A DNA stretch of 64,000 nt from Gnomoniopsis sp. IMI 355080 (taxonomy: Eukaryota; Ascomycota; Sordariomycetes; Diaporthales; Gnomoniaceae): assembly GCA_027946555.1 (NCBI GenBank), contig JAPEVC010000050.1, positions 113,433 to 177,432 on the forward strand. The letters are read 5' to 3'. The notes below the pieces were generated by a model. It worked only from the letters and a program-made list of their open reading frames with translations. It was not told the origin of the DNA and searched no databases. How positions within the stretch are numbered: position 1 is the stretch's first letter; each line of letters opens with the position of its first letter. This document shows positions 23,427-35,213 of this stretch, one piece after another. A program made the translations under genes and the position numbers.

Positions 23427-23976
23427 TGGGGATTTGTGCGAGGCTCTTGGAGACATTCTTTCCTGAAATATTGTATGCTTCCAAAGGGTTGCAGTTCTAA
23501 ATACCAACTGTTCCTCTCATATGTGGTATTTGAACGCACAGAAACCAGTGCGGTGCCGTGTAGATATGCGGGTCTTTGCCCTATTGGGAAATACTGCTTC
23601 GTTTCACATAACCCTCCCATCTCCTCGAATAAGGTCAAGATACTTGGTCTACCGTCTGAGCCATCCGCCACCATCCTCGTCGCAGTCAGGTTTCTTCGTC
23701 TTCCAAAGTCACTAGGACAGATTTGGAGAGAGGGACTGCACATATCAGTCTCGCTTGAATAGATAAACAATGACCTATCACGGACGAGTGTCTTGTAGAT
23801 CAGTGACACCATTTCACACTCAAATTTGAATTTTAAAAACCTTGGACTCCAATCGTGATGTTTGCATGTGTATTGTTTCCATTCGTCAAATATATACATT
23901 GTAGTAGGCAGCTACTTGAAATCGCTGCCTCAAATCAATCAGATACATTGAACTGAGACCCACGACTTTGACTACC
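23427..23976. other. Intergenic region between convergent genes
   Basis: This is the spacer between the cupin 3' end and the esterase 3' end. Overlapping open frames on both strands have no resemblance to any family and are considered chance. Confidence 0.5.
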
Positions 23977-25856
23977 TCAGATAGCCGAGGCATTCAAAGT
24001 GTTCCAGTACGACCTAAGCAACTCCACCTTGGTTCCCTCCACATCCGCAACGGGGATCTGCTCGTAGCCAACAGCAAAGCTGCCGGCATTGGTCGCGTTG
24101 CTAGGTCCCAAGTGGAACGTCGCAGCGACGGAGCCGTTCTGCGGCGTCCACTCCGGAAGCACGTCAAAGGTCCCGTTGGTGTTGCTGCCACCATTGTTCG
24201 GGTTGCCCGTCTTGATGAAGTTGGCCCAGTAGGCGTTGACGGTGCTAGCAATGGTGTAGTCGACATCCTCCCAGGGGTAGAGCTGGTTGTACAGGTTGTT
24301 GAAGATGTAGGTGATCTCGGACATGTGGAAAGCACCCTTGGTCTGGTTTGGCGGCGCGTGGTCCCAAAAGTATGTGTACACGGGCGAGGTGGCGTTCTGG
24401 AACCACAGGTTCTGCCAGTTCCATGTGCCGACCAGGGCGGCGTCGCGCACGAGCATGTTGTTCTGGTTGCAGGCCTCGACATCGGTGGAGACGGGGTACG
24501 CTGCCACGAACTGCTCGCCAAAGTCGCCGTACTCCTCGAGGAGGGTCTCGTTCCAGGTCGAGGCATCGCTGGAAGTGCAAGGCGCCGCACCATCCTCGTC
24601 CTTGGTGTTGCCGGTCATGACGGGCACATCGTTGATCGGGCCGAGGGCCAGACGCTCAAAGTAGGTCACTGGGAATACGTATCCGTCGAGTGTGCCGCGG
24701 AAGTTGGAGAAGGCGGTGAAGCCAGAGACCTCGTTGATGGTAGCCGCAGACACATTCATGCGCAGCTCCTCCAGAGTAGTGACATTGCAGAGGGACATCT
24801 ATCAGGTTCAGTGGTTAGTAATGGATTGTTCAACTTCCAGGTGGATTATCTTACAAGTTCCTCAAAGAGCTCAACCGAGGTCGACATGTTGTTGTAGCCC
24901 TCTGCCACAGTCGGGGCGGTAGGGTCACGAGGGTCACGGACACCTTTGGTACTGTTTTAGCATCTTCTTTTACTATCAGAGTAGAAGGTAATACAAACTC
25001 ACCACTCTCAATAATAGCACCCTGGATAAGACCCTTGGCAAGCGGCGAGTTGAGCAAGTGGTAGGTCGCAGCACTGCCGGCTGACTGACCCACAGCGGTC
25101 ACGCGCTCGGGATCTCCTCCAAAGGCCTCAATGTTGTCCTGAACCCACTGGAAAGCGGCCATCTGGTCAAGAGCACCGTAGTTTCCAGTCGTCTTGTTAC
25201 CAGACTCCACATACAGCTCGGGAGATGCAGCCCAGCCGTAAGGGCCGGCGCGGTAGTTGTAAGTCACGACAATGACATCCTGCAGGGCCATGCCGGACCC
25301 GTCGAACATTGCCCATGAGTTGGTGCCACCAGCAGGGTAGGACCAGACCTGCCACCTAGTCAGTATAGTCTCTTATCATCCCTGACGTGTCATCCGAAAA
25401 CACCCAACACTCTTAATTTCGACAAGGAGAGGGAAGTGGACTCACCATGACAGGCAGCTTGGTAGAAGTGTTTGTCTGTGCACTCCAGATGTTCAAGTTG
25501 AGACAATCCTCGTCAACAGTGGGGTCAGGGGTACCAAAGGGCTCCGTTCCGACCGGGCATCCTGACTTGAACTCGGAAGCCACATAGAGACCAGTATCGT
25601 TCCAACCAGCATAGGGCTGAGGGGCCTTGAATCTGTTTGCGCCACCTGTGTCGGCGGCAAAAGGAATGCCACGCCACACGGTGACCTTGTCCCAACCGTC
25701 AATGTAGCTGCAGCACGATTCGTTGAGCGCCGGAACACCTTGAATCTCGCCGTATGCCGTCGAGAGAGTCTGATTGTAGAGAGGCAGCGCACTCTGCGCA
25801 GCAGCGCCAGACACCAGGGCCGCTACGGCCCCGGCTTGAACGTGGGAAACGTGCAT
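23977..25856 (-). CDS. Secreted type-B carboxylesterase
   Basis: The exons are 25856-25446, 25348-25003, 24943-24855 and 24798-23977 on the minus strand, giving about 555 aa. A signal peptide is evident (MHVSHVQAGAVAALVSGAAA), and many N-x-S/T sites follow, so the protein is probably secreted and glycosylated. The alpha/beta-hydrolase core shows VWRGIPFA, EDCLNLNIW, the nucleophile elbow GQSAGS (Ser226), KDEDG as the acidic region and the late DHAPPNQTKGAFHMSEI containing the candidate catalytic His. The usual oxyanion HGGG segment reads WSYPAGG instead, which occurs in a fungal side branch. The substrate is unknown; fungal relatives hydrolyse aryl or fatty esters. A TATA-like TATATAAT lies about 120 bp upstream. 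GC content is much higher than in the flanking DNA. Confidence 0.9.
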
Positions 25857-28705
25857 CCTGAAAGAAGCGAGTGTGTATTCCAGGAAAATGACACAACCTT
25901 TTAACGAGAGAAGGGGGTTTGTGTCTAGTATCTTGAGGAGTCCTCATTGTCAGTGCGAGAGGTTGATAGTCTGGATTATATACAACTAAGCACAACGAGT
26001 CAGTCTCGGATTAAACCACCAAATCTCCGAAGCATTAACTTGACCGCTTGGAGTTCTCGACCTCCTTGGGAGGAACCCATGCGCCTCCATAGAAAGTCAG
26101 CTCAGTGTAGCTGAACGTGCTTGACAGGTCACTTTGGAGGGCTTAGCGTCATCGTCCACGCGGCTACTCCGCTTATGCATTAGTTGCCGGTGGTTGCTTA
26201 ATTCTTAGTGCACCCGAGCTGCCGATCCGATTTTCCCGGCAGTGATGTTGACGAGCCCTTATTATAACATTAAGGTTGATCCACCCACTATAAACTAACT
26301 GACTCTAGTTTCTTCGAGCATACTTGACTTGTTAGTTCAATGAAATAGTCTGAGCTTCTCAATCATTAGCGTATGTTTACAAACAAAACGCATGTCTACC
26401 TTGTGGACTGACTGACGGAATGTCAACTGTACGATTGGTGGCGTGTCGTTTTAGAGACTTCGCAATCTTCTCCACTTTTACGTTTTAAAAAAAGGGGATG
26501 CAGTCCCCGCAGGAGATATGCAGGAACGTCGTAAGTCGAAGTCCTCCGAGATGCAAAAGTATCAGTTCTCACCAAATGAACCTTGAATAATTAGGTACAC
26601 AAGCACTAACAATATAGACCCTGTCGATACGAAACGACTCAACATTGTTGATGCAAGACTGGCAGCAATATGAAGTGAAGATGATGTAGATGCCATTCAT
26701 GCAGATGTATTGAAACATTGAAAAACAGCTGGGGTCGCTGTTTACATGCTAAGCCCTGATTGAGTCGAACGCATATTCCCACGTGAGTATCCACGGAACT
26801 TTCCGTATCGACGATCATTCTACTTTGTACAGCAGAGGACGCGTGTCAGCAGATCTGAGCCTCATCCGAAGTAAAACCGAACAGACAACAAGCCAAGCGG
26901 TGCTGTGCCTGTTTATGGACGGATAAGGAGAGAATATTGCGCGGTCTTTCATTTGACACAAGCTGAGGACCTGGTGAATGATCTGATAGTTTGCTTACCT
27001 AAATATCAGCACGGCAATGAATTATCCCAGTCAGCCTTGTGGAGGTTGCTGAGGCACTGTTACCGGGCTTATCCTAGCTATATTTTCGGAAACGGCGTTT
27101 GACGTCCCAACTCAATTTTGTTTTGTTTGGCAAAGGTTACGCAAGGCATTCGAGTTGTGCCCATTGGCTTTTGATCTTCAGACTCGCTCGATTGAAGTCG
27201 CCGAGATTTTGCACCTTTGCACTGTGTTTCAACTCGCGGGTCAATGTCATCCATAACCGTCCGGTGTATTGAGATGTTTTTGTGCGAGCTATATACCTAG
27301 CCACGTAGATGCGCTGCTTGAAAAATGAAAAAGAAAGAAGCTGTTAAATAGATTGTGTTCGGATGTAGCACGGGCTGTACATGTTTCCTGTCAGTGTTGA
27401 TGTAATGTTTCCGTTAGTAACAAGGGCCCATTGGATGCCGACTCTCGTTATGCCTCACTGCACCGCTCGCACTACCTCTTATAGTCACCAGTAAGAGTTA
27501 TTGTCGTGCCGGTCTCCTTGACATAGATTGTTGGAAACAAGACTCCGCGAGGGTGAGCTGAATGGCGACGTGGCTTACCGCTTGACCACCCCACAAGCTC
27601 CTCGGCCCTTCCGTTACGGTGCATATGTTATCGACAAAATCCTTGAAGCATAGAGTTGCCTTGTGCTCTCTGTCGCTATTTATAGGTCCCTTCCAAGACT
27701 CGACAGGTTTTTTTTGAGCAGATACACGGGAGCACAGTTCATAACGCCACACTGCATACTGTAAGCTTGGTAAATATATATTCAACAGCGCAAAGCCATT
27801 TCCTTGGGAAAGTTTTTTTTAGCACTTTGAATCCATTCCAGAAAAGCATACGTGATATTTGAATTGTCCTTGTACTTACCCAATTATACACACGTGATTT
27901 GATCAACATGCCCACTTGGCCCCTTTGAAAGAGCCCCATATCTTACGCATTTACGATGCCATGATGACCCGAACTGTTCTTCGAGTTAACGGGGTGAGGG
28001 ATTGGAGCCTGAGCCTCACTCTGACTAGTAGTTGTTCCTCAACAAGCTTGTTCGGTCTGAGCATCATTTCGAAAATGCGGCTATTGCATTCTTCAAAAGG
28101 CTATCGTTTCACTTACATTGAAGTGAGCGATTTAGAATTAAATAAAATCAGGACAATACACAGCTTCTTGATATTTTAAGCTTAAAATTGAGATTCGATC
28201 ACGCACAGATGAATGCTGCACGAGTCACGCAGGCGGAAACATCAGTCTTCCGTCCACGATGCTGCACCGTCCACCCTTGCAATGCACTGGAGCACACCAG
28301 ACTACCTATCTTGGCAATCTATAATGATGTATGCTCCGCCTTGTGAAATTTCGTTTAGAGCTGCCAATGTTCTTGTCTACCAAAATAAGTCGGTCTTTCT
28401 AGGTGCCGGGAAAAAAAGAAGAAAAAAACATACATTCTAGTATGCAGGGCCAGTCTGATCGTATTGCGCGACTACAACGGCTTCCTGCCACCCACAAAGT
28501 AATTTGACTATTACACGTTAGTTCTAGCCTAATTCAATGAAATCAATTGTTGTTGAGGAGAAATATTTTGTTGTTGCCTTGTTCTTTCCCATGATGGCTT
28601 TTTTTTTCATCCTTTGGCTTCACGAGGTAGATAGGATGGTCTGTCCTTATGTCCAGCTTTTTCGATCTATATGCCCGTCACCTTCGACCTCTTATCGAAA
28701 GCGCA
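25857..28705. other. Long gene-poor region
   Basis: There are about 2.8 kb without a supported gene. The sequence is AT-leaning and includes short A or T runs (near 26485 and 27710). Open frames stay below 100 codons and show no domains. I found no terminal inverted repeats or long direct repeats by eye. Confidence 0.5.
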
Positions 28706-30166
28706 ATGTTTCTTTCCCCAATTCTGCTCTGGCTGGCTCACGCAGTCACGGTTGAGTCAGCTAGAAGGCCTAGAAATCTCGAACCACCAAGGACCGCCTT
28801 GGAAGCCCCCATTACAACCCCAGGTGCAGCAAACAACATCATCAACACCACACTATTTCCTATCACGAAGCCAACATGCCATTCAGCGGATACCTGTAGC
28901 TTGGCGAAAATAGTTCCTCGAGAGAACGTCAATCTCAACTATGGTCTGGACAACAAGGCGCTGGTAGAAATCACCTTAGCAATGGACCACCCCGCTATTG
29001 TTCTCGAAGACGTCCCCTCTATACAACAAGTCGACTGTGACTTGTTCTCCAAGTCCATCTGGATTACTTTCAATAAAACCACAGACTTCATCGCTGTCAC
29101 GGACCATTGGACTTCTCTTGTGGATGATTTTGTTTTAATCACGAACCACTTGGGCAACTGCGACAGCGAGTTCGAGAGAGGTTTCTTTTTGGCCGATGTG
29201 GATACTATGGTCATCACGCCTACCAACATGACTGTCCATTTATTCGCTGAGCCGACAGATGCTATTAGTCATGGCATATCAATGGACGTTCTATTCCATG
29301 ATATGCCCGCGCTCGAGGCCAGGCACGACCTGAGGCGCGGCCTCGACTTCAAGGAGAATGGCCTAACAATCGCTTCCAACGTGAGCCTTGCCCCTGGCAT
29401 AGCCTTGAACGACAAAAACGACACAATGTATTTTATCATCAACGCTGGACATGCCCAGATCAACAGCAGCGTCACTTATTCGGGAGCTCTCAAGTTCTCG
29501 ATGCTCGAAATGAAGGTGACGGAGTTTTGGTTTGACGTGAAACAGAGTATATACCACGACATAGGCCTGGCATTTGATTTCAAGGCTCCTTTGGTTCACG
29601 ACTTTGCCTACAAATTCCCCGTCGCTTCCTACTACGCGGTCAACATCCCTGGAATTATAGAGCTAGGTCCGGAACTGACGTTGGGAATTGGTGTGAGATT
29701 CAAAGTCGAAGAACAGGTGCAGGTCACCACCAATTTCTCGTCTACCATCACCGGCGGCCACGCCTTCATCGATTTCCTTGACGCGGACAAGACACGAGTC
29801 GACGAGTGGAACCCAACCTACACGGCTACCGCCAATATATCTGACAGCAAGAATGTCACCATTACGCCGAATGTAGCCACCACAGTCCGGTTTGCCTGTT
29901 CGCTCTTCAACAGCGTCCTAGACTTTAGTACTGGGGTGACGGCCGTGACCGGATTGCCCACCCGATTCGGGCCCACCACAACACAAGCGGCGGTTGACTC
30001 GAACAACATCACGCTGCCTCATGGAGGGAATTGTCCAAGCGGATTTGGTTTCAAGAAAGACTTCGCGGTGATCATCATCGCTTTTGCGACGTCATGGTTG
30101 AAGAGGGAGTATCCAGTCTATGAACAGCCCATTGATTCTGGATGCATACCGTGGCTTTCGTCATAG
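28706..30166 (+). CDS. Secreted glycoprotein of unknown function
   Basis: This is a single exon of 486 aa from the chosen start. The chosen ATG gives a good signal peptide (MFLSPILLWLAHAVTVESA). An upstream in-frame ATG at 28649 would add 19 polar residues before it and is the alternative start. The mature part has about a dozen N-x-S/T sites, beta-rich hydrophobic alternation and a C-terminal block with GGNCPSGFGF, AFATSWLKREYPVYEQP and GCIPWLSS. This layout resembles the large fungal secreted families annotated as DUF7029/DUF7223; that match is from memory and tentative. No catalytic motif or GPI signal is visible. It is isolated from neighbours on both sides. Confidence 0.72.
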   Translation: MFLSPILLWLAHAVTVESARRPRNLEPPRTALEAPITTPGAANNIINTTLFPITKPTCHSADTCSLAKIVPRENVNLNYGLDNKALVEITLAMDHPAIVLEDVPSIQQVDCDLFSKSIWITFNKTTDFIAVTDHWTSLVDDFVLITNHLGNCDSEFERGFFLADVDTMVITPTNMTVHLFAEPTDAISHGISMDVLFHDMPALEARHDLRRGLDFKENGLTIASNVSLAPGIALNDKNDTMYFIINAGHAQINSSVTYSGALKFSMLEMKVTEFWFDVKQSIYHDIGLAFDFKAPLVHDFAYKFPVASYYAVNIPGIIELGPELTLGIGVRFKVEEQVQVTTNFSSTITGGHAFIDFLDADKTRVDEWNPTYTATANISDSKNVTITPNVATTVRFACSLFNSVLDFSTGVTAVTGLPTRFGPTTTQAAVDSNNITLPHGGNCPSGFGFKKDFAVIIIAFATSWLKREYPVYEQPIDSGCIPWLSS

Positions 30167-30478
30167 GCTGGAACAAAATCTTGACACAATTCAAATCTTT
30201 CTACTCTTGGCTTAATGAACATGACGACCAAATACAGGTATTACACTTGATATTTCAGCGAATGGGGCAAGCGAGCGGCCCACCTTTGCTATAGAACCCA
30301 CCAACCATACATCATGAATCATGTAAATGTAAAAGGATGTCGGTACATACCAAATTAAGGGCGGAACAGCAGTTAATGCATGCTGCTTATTCCTCTCAGG
30401 AAATTTCAAACAAGGATTCCGCTCCGTAGACGCGTTATAATTGCCTGTACAAAGCCCTCTAGTAAATGAACGACTTAT
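30167..30478. other. Short intergenic region
   Basis: This spacer lies between the 3' ends of the secreted glycoprotein and the P450. It holds no supported feature. Confidence 0.5.
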
Positions 30479-32128
30479 TCAAAATGCCCTCTTCTTCACA
30501 TCAACCATCAGAGGTCCCTTCTGCCATGTGAACCATATTTTCTGCTTCTCTACCCACTGCTCCCAATCTTGTCTTGCCACCTGATTCTCCTCTGGCCGGC
30601 TTAAATCAAAATGCCACAGAATCTTAGACAAGATCAAATGCATCTCTGCCTGTGCCAAGTTCAATCCAATACAGTTCCTGGTTCCATAACTGAAAGGCTG
30701 GAACACATTTCCCCTATTGTGTTCTTGAAACTCTAACTGTACTTCACCCTTCTCCTTCAGCCACCGTTCAGGAGCAAACCATTCTGGCTGAGTGAAATTA
30801 TACGGCGACGTGGCTGCTACCCCGATAGGACAGCTCACGCGCGTTCCTGCCGGCAAATATACACCAGCAATGGTGTCACCGCCGGCCGGGGCAATGCGAC
30901 CTGCAAAGAGCGGAGCCGGGTGATACACGCGCAGCCCTTCTTGGAGCACTGCATCAAGGTAAGGTAGAGAGCCTATGTTCGTCGAGGCCATGGTAATGTC
31001 GTCATCTGTTGCGAACGTGGATCGAATCTCGGATGTGAGACGGGAATGAACGTCAGGATGGAGGAGTAGATTGAAGAGGACGCCACTGAGGACAGTGGCG
31101 GTCGTCTCAGACCCGGCAAAAACAAGATCCGAAGCGGTGCTGTGGAGCTCCTCAAATGTGAAGCCAAGGATGTTCTCTGGCTGTTTGGCATTGAGTGGTT
31201 GTTTTTCCGACACAGCTTCCACATCGAGGACCCCATGCTTCAAAACGTGGTCAAAGAAGTCGCCTCGTTCTTTTCCAAGCTGGATGCGCTTTCGAAGCTT
31301 TTCATAGACGTACTCTGTGTTGGCATGCAAGCCTGCTGCCATGGCCTTGGGCATCGCCACTAAGGCTAATCCTCCCAGTCCCCAGCGGCCCAGAACGCCC
31401 ATCCACATGGAAGGCTTGAGGAGATTGAGTGTGCTTTCCATAAAGTGGTGGCCCGTAGCGGTGTCTACGCAGCCGAAAGAGTCGCCAAACGCCAGATCGC
31501 CGATAATGTCTGTCGTGGTCCAGCTCAGCCACGTGCCCAGGTCAATCAAGCCCTCACCACACCGCTCCGTAATGCCAGCCACCATTGCGCCCACGTGGTG
31601 GGTAATGATCGGCTCCTGCTCCTTGAGCCCCTGTTTGGAAAAAGCATGTGCTAAGCTTCGGCGGTACCGCCTGTGCTCTTTTCGGAGGCTCCCGATGATT
31701 CCCCGAACGCCATTGAGAGGATGTATTATATCGCTCTTCTCCCATTCCTCGTGCCCGGGCCGGATCGTAAAGACATCCTTCCAGATACAGGCGTCGATGT
31801 ATGATAGCTCGTTAGGACGGACGCGAACAATTGGGCCGTATTTTTTGTGGAGTGCGGCGAGGAGCTTGTATTGGGTGCCTTGAATGCCGGAGATGTCAAA
31901 CGGAAGACTAGTGATGGCGTATAGTCTGGGGCCTGGAAATGCCTTCAAGGGGCTTCTGTAGAGGTTGTAATAGCTTCGATACGTGATCTTTGCTACAACC
32001 TGAGTGTACGGTGGTGAAATTAGCAACGTGTCTTTACTCGGCAAGTGTGGAGGTCAGGACATAAGGAGAGGGGCTGTTACTAGAAGAATGCCAAGCTCCA
32101 ACGTGGAAATGATTATTGAGAACCACAT
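30479..32128 (-). CDS. Cytochrome P450 monooxygenase
   Basis: The exons are 32128-32081 and 31999-30479 on the minus strand, giving about 522 aa. The haem loop FSYGTRNCIG (Cys near residue 459), the ExxR helix (EGLRVYHP), the oxygen-binding AGSETTA of helix I and the FxPERW region (FAPERWLKEKG) are all intact. The long frame alone lacks an ATG and a membrane anchor. A 48-nt first exon encoding MWFSIIISTLELGILL, spliced with GTAACA and a GCTAAT branch to CAG, restores both and leads straight into VVAKITYRSYYNLYRSPLKAFPGP. It is thus a microsomal class II P450 needing the reductase CPR. The sequence resembles fungal secondary-metabolism hydroxylases of the isotrichodermin 15-hydroxylase type. 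The terpene synthase is 18 kb away, so a shared pathway is only a possibility. Confidence 0.93.
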
Positions 32129-34304
32129 TTTGACTTCCACTCGACAGGACTTGTGATTCACAAATGATCAGCTCCCAACTTGACCTGGAAAGTTCAAATC
32201 CAAATTGCAAACCATTGAAGGAATGATCAGGAACGTCCCTGCAAAAATACAGATTAGGTGTGTATGAAGAAGCAAATATATGTAGTTGCCGCCATTTTGC
32301 TACAACGAGCGGGAGTGCTCGCGTCCTTCATTGTAGCATTCAGCCAATCTTCCACATACACGTTTTCATACGCAACAAATGTGATAAGAGAGTAACATTA
32401 AGCACTTTTGTTGTCACACCATCAACATCATTGTACTCCACTTTGAGTGTATTATACAGAGTACAATTGGTCAAGACGCCAAGATATGCAGGCTGACTGC
32501 AGTAATTACTAATGAAACACGAGCAGCCACGGCGGGGAAACTGACAATGCTGACTTCAATGTCTTTGGAAAACAAGGCATGTTGCAATAGCAGGCTTACT
32601 ACCTAAATGCAGAGTCACGAAACGTTGGAAACACCGGGGCAAGCATATGGAATCATTCCCTATCTGCAACGGGTAATTTCGCTGATATAGATGAATGCAA
32701 TCTACCTTTGAGGAGTTGTCGTCACCCTTCGGTTGATCATGTACCTATTGAGGATTATAAGTTCGGGACCCAAACTACATCGGCAGTCATCCGTACGGGC
32801 TTATGTCTCACAACTTTGGCAGATTCAACGACAGATGCAGAGAGATCAGTAACACAAGATCTATTTTAGGCTAGCAGCGTGTTAGGCGAGACACCCAAAG
32901 CCTTCTTATTAATAAGAGTGACTTTCAGTCCAAGCGAGGTCGTGCCAATCCTACAATGATTTAGGTACTGTTATTCTTGTGGCCATGCTGCTCTTCGGTT
33001 GCCTTTCATATCGTCTTTTTCCACAAAGCTCTCTTTCTAGAGTGCAAGTTGCATTTTATCCCACTCCATTTTCACCTGCTTACAACTTCCAGCTTACGTT
33101 CACCTGCGACAAACGGGTAATTATTATGACCCAGTGTGAGCTCTTCCTGTATTATTGAAGATTCCTATACGACAGCGTGTGTGCCAAAGAATTTTCATTC
33201 TAATGAAGGCACAAACAACACTGCATTTTCTATCTGACGTATAAACAGTAGGGCAGACTATGCTTTGGCATTGTTACAGCCATATCCCCTTTCCACATGC
33301 TGATGACCAGTTTTCATGACCACACCGCTCCACTTGGAGTATCAAACGTGACCGCGTCAATCGGGTTTGGACGATTCGCAGTGACTATTTGGTCGCACAA
33401 GTCGCATCCAGTAGTAGCTGACTCTCTTAGCCTCGCAGGCCCCGAATTTTATAGAGGAGACCTCTTGAGCCAAGAGATTGATAGCGAGATTCAGTTTGCA
33501 TGCCTGATCTGACGCATCTGCCCTAGACATTCCTCCGATTATTTCAGAGAGCGAGGTCTCATCCCACGGCGGCGCTCACATCTCTTTCCCCAGCCTCACT
33601 CTGGTTGACAATTGACATGAGGGGAAATGCTGTGGTAGACATAGATTATATATGCAAAACAGCCGAAAACTCCTTCGCATCAACGAGTCCGGAAGATTAC
33701 TGCTGGTCTTTTGCTTAGGGACTGTCAAATCGATGTGCATCAATCGGGGATGCCCAGAGAATATGCTCCGCTTGGAATTGATGTTGTAAAATGAGTGAAC
33801 CGGTTGGTTTTTCTCCGAGTGTACACTGCCCAGGGTTGATCTTAATCAGCGACGACTCATTTGACAGCGTGCAAAGGGTAGTGGAGCCAGAGAGCATCCG
33901 CAATTGTCCCAAAAACACTAGTCATGGGCAGTTGATCATCTAATAGTCTTGAACGTGTTTCTTGGCCTAGTGGTCCGAACTGTATTAGTGGATTATCATG
34001 AGAACCTGCTTGGGTCAAAATGGAGTTTTGTGTTACGAATGAGAGCATTAATTCATCTCTAGGCGATCCTGTTCGCCAGCTCCATGCAATGCTGAGTCTG
34101 AAGCCTCGCGTAGAGATGACCTTGACGAAGTGTATAAAGCTGTAGACACTCCCTAGTGTACGAGTCTAAATGGCTGTAGATTAGAATCATTCGCACCTTT
34201 TCTTCTAATTCCTGCTTTCTAAAAAAACCCCTCCTCAAGGTATCATCGTCCTACAGTTGCTTTCATTCCGCAAAGGACAACCCACTAACTTATCTGATAC
34301 GCAG
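32129..34304. other. Gene-poor region
   Basis: There are about 2.2 kb without a supported gene between the P450 and the small secreted protein. I see no repeats of note. A TATA-like GTATAAAG near 34132 probably belongs to the small secreted protein gene. Confidence 0.5.
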
Positions 34305-34674
34305 ATGCAGTTCCAAATCTTTGCCCTCGTCGGGCTCTTCTCTACCGCTCTGGCTTTGCCTCAGCCTCAAGTCGATGTGGACTTGAACATCAAGGAGGCC
34401 ACAAAGGTCCTCGAGCGTGCTATCCACGGGGAGCGTTCTTGCTTTGGTGGAGGTATTACATGCAATTACGCTGATGGCAGTAAGTAGCTGTGTGCCCTCT
34501 ACTTAGGGAGTCAACTAGCTAACCTCTCTTCTGCTAGGTCGCTGCTCTAAGGTCTGCGAGGGTAAATGCTGGTGCCCTGACGGTCATTGGGATACCGACG
34601 GGTACCACGATGGTTACTCTGGCGCTGGCTGTGTCTATGCTGCTACTGCTGGCGGCCGCCACCAATGCGGCTAG
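34305..34674 (+). CDS. Small secreted cysteine-rich protein
   Basis: The exons are 34305-34479 and 34538-34674, giving 103 aa. A signal peptide is clear (MQFQIFALVGLFSTALA), followed by a short acidic pro-like stretch and a mature domain with eight cysteines: C-x7-C in exon 1, then C-x3-C, C-x-C and two more before the end. The even number suggests four disulfides. The domain is rich in Gly, Asp, His and Tyr. The 58-bp intron (GTAAGT, AGCTAAC branch, CTAG) joins a Ser codon within the Cys domain. Size, signal and cysteine content match apoplastic effector-like or antimicrobial proteins. I cannot assign it to a named family. The gene sits alone in a gene-poor region, a setting typical of effectors. 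Confidence 0.8.
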
Positions 34675-35213
34675 ATGGAGTTCGGGCCCTGTGAAAATTG
34701 GAGTGGAGGATGACTTCATGTCCGCCCTTAGGGAAACTTATAAAAACTTTTAGTAATCTCCAGGACTTCTAAAGTTCGAAGCATCTAATAAAATCAGTAA
34801 TGCATCAATATTCAAGTATAATTTCCCTCTAATGGGTAAGAGCCTCTGTATACCTAGGTACCTACCTAGGTTGGTGTTATCCCCTTCCCGAGGTCCCCTA
34901 ATGCCAACGAGACTAAGCGCCGAACTCGACCCAATTATGAATCCAGAATAACCCAGGTAAAACTTCTACTATTTGTTTGAATCGTCTACTACATCAATTA
35001 CGGACGAACGGTCGTTCTTTTCCTGACGCTCTTTACAAGCATTGTAAGCCCTGGAGTAGCATCTCCAACCATCCGCTCCTTGACACTTCGTATTATCATT
35101 TCTTTGACATTCTTTTGATGGTCACGCAGATGTTACATGCCTTGTACAAAGATTCTGTTTTGTTTCCTGTCTTGAGCTAATTTTGGGCTTTCAGCCTTGG
35201 TATGTGATCGCGT
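34675..35213. other. Intergenic region
   Basis: This is the spacer before orphan gene A. It contains two overlapping copies of the CCTAGGTA palindrome at 34851-34871. No gene is supported. Confidence 0.5.

Noticed and set aside
23968..24897. Plus-strand open frame of about 310 codons over the carboxylesterase
   Set aside because: It is antisense to an exon with clear catalytic motifs. Gly/Val-rich translation without a family.
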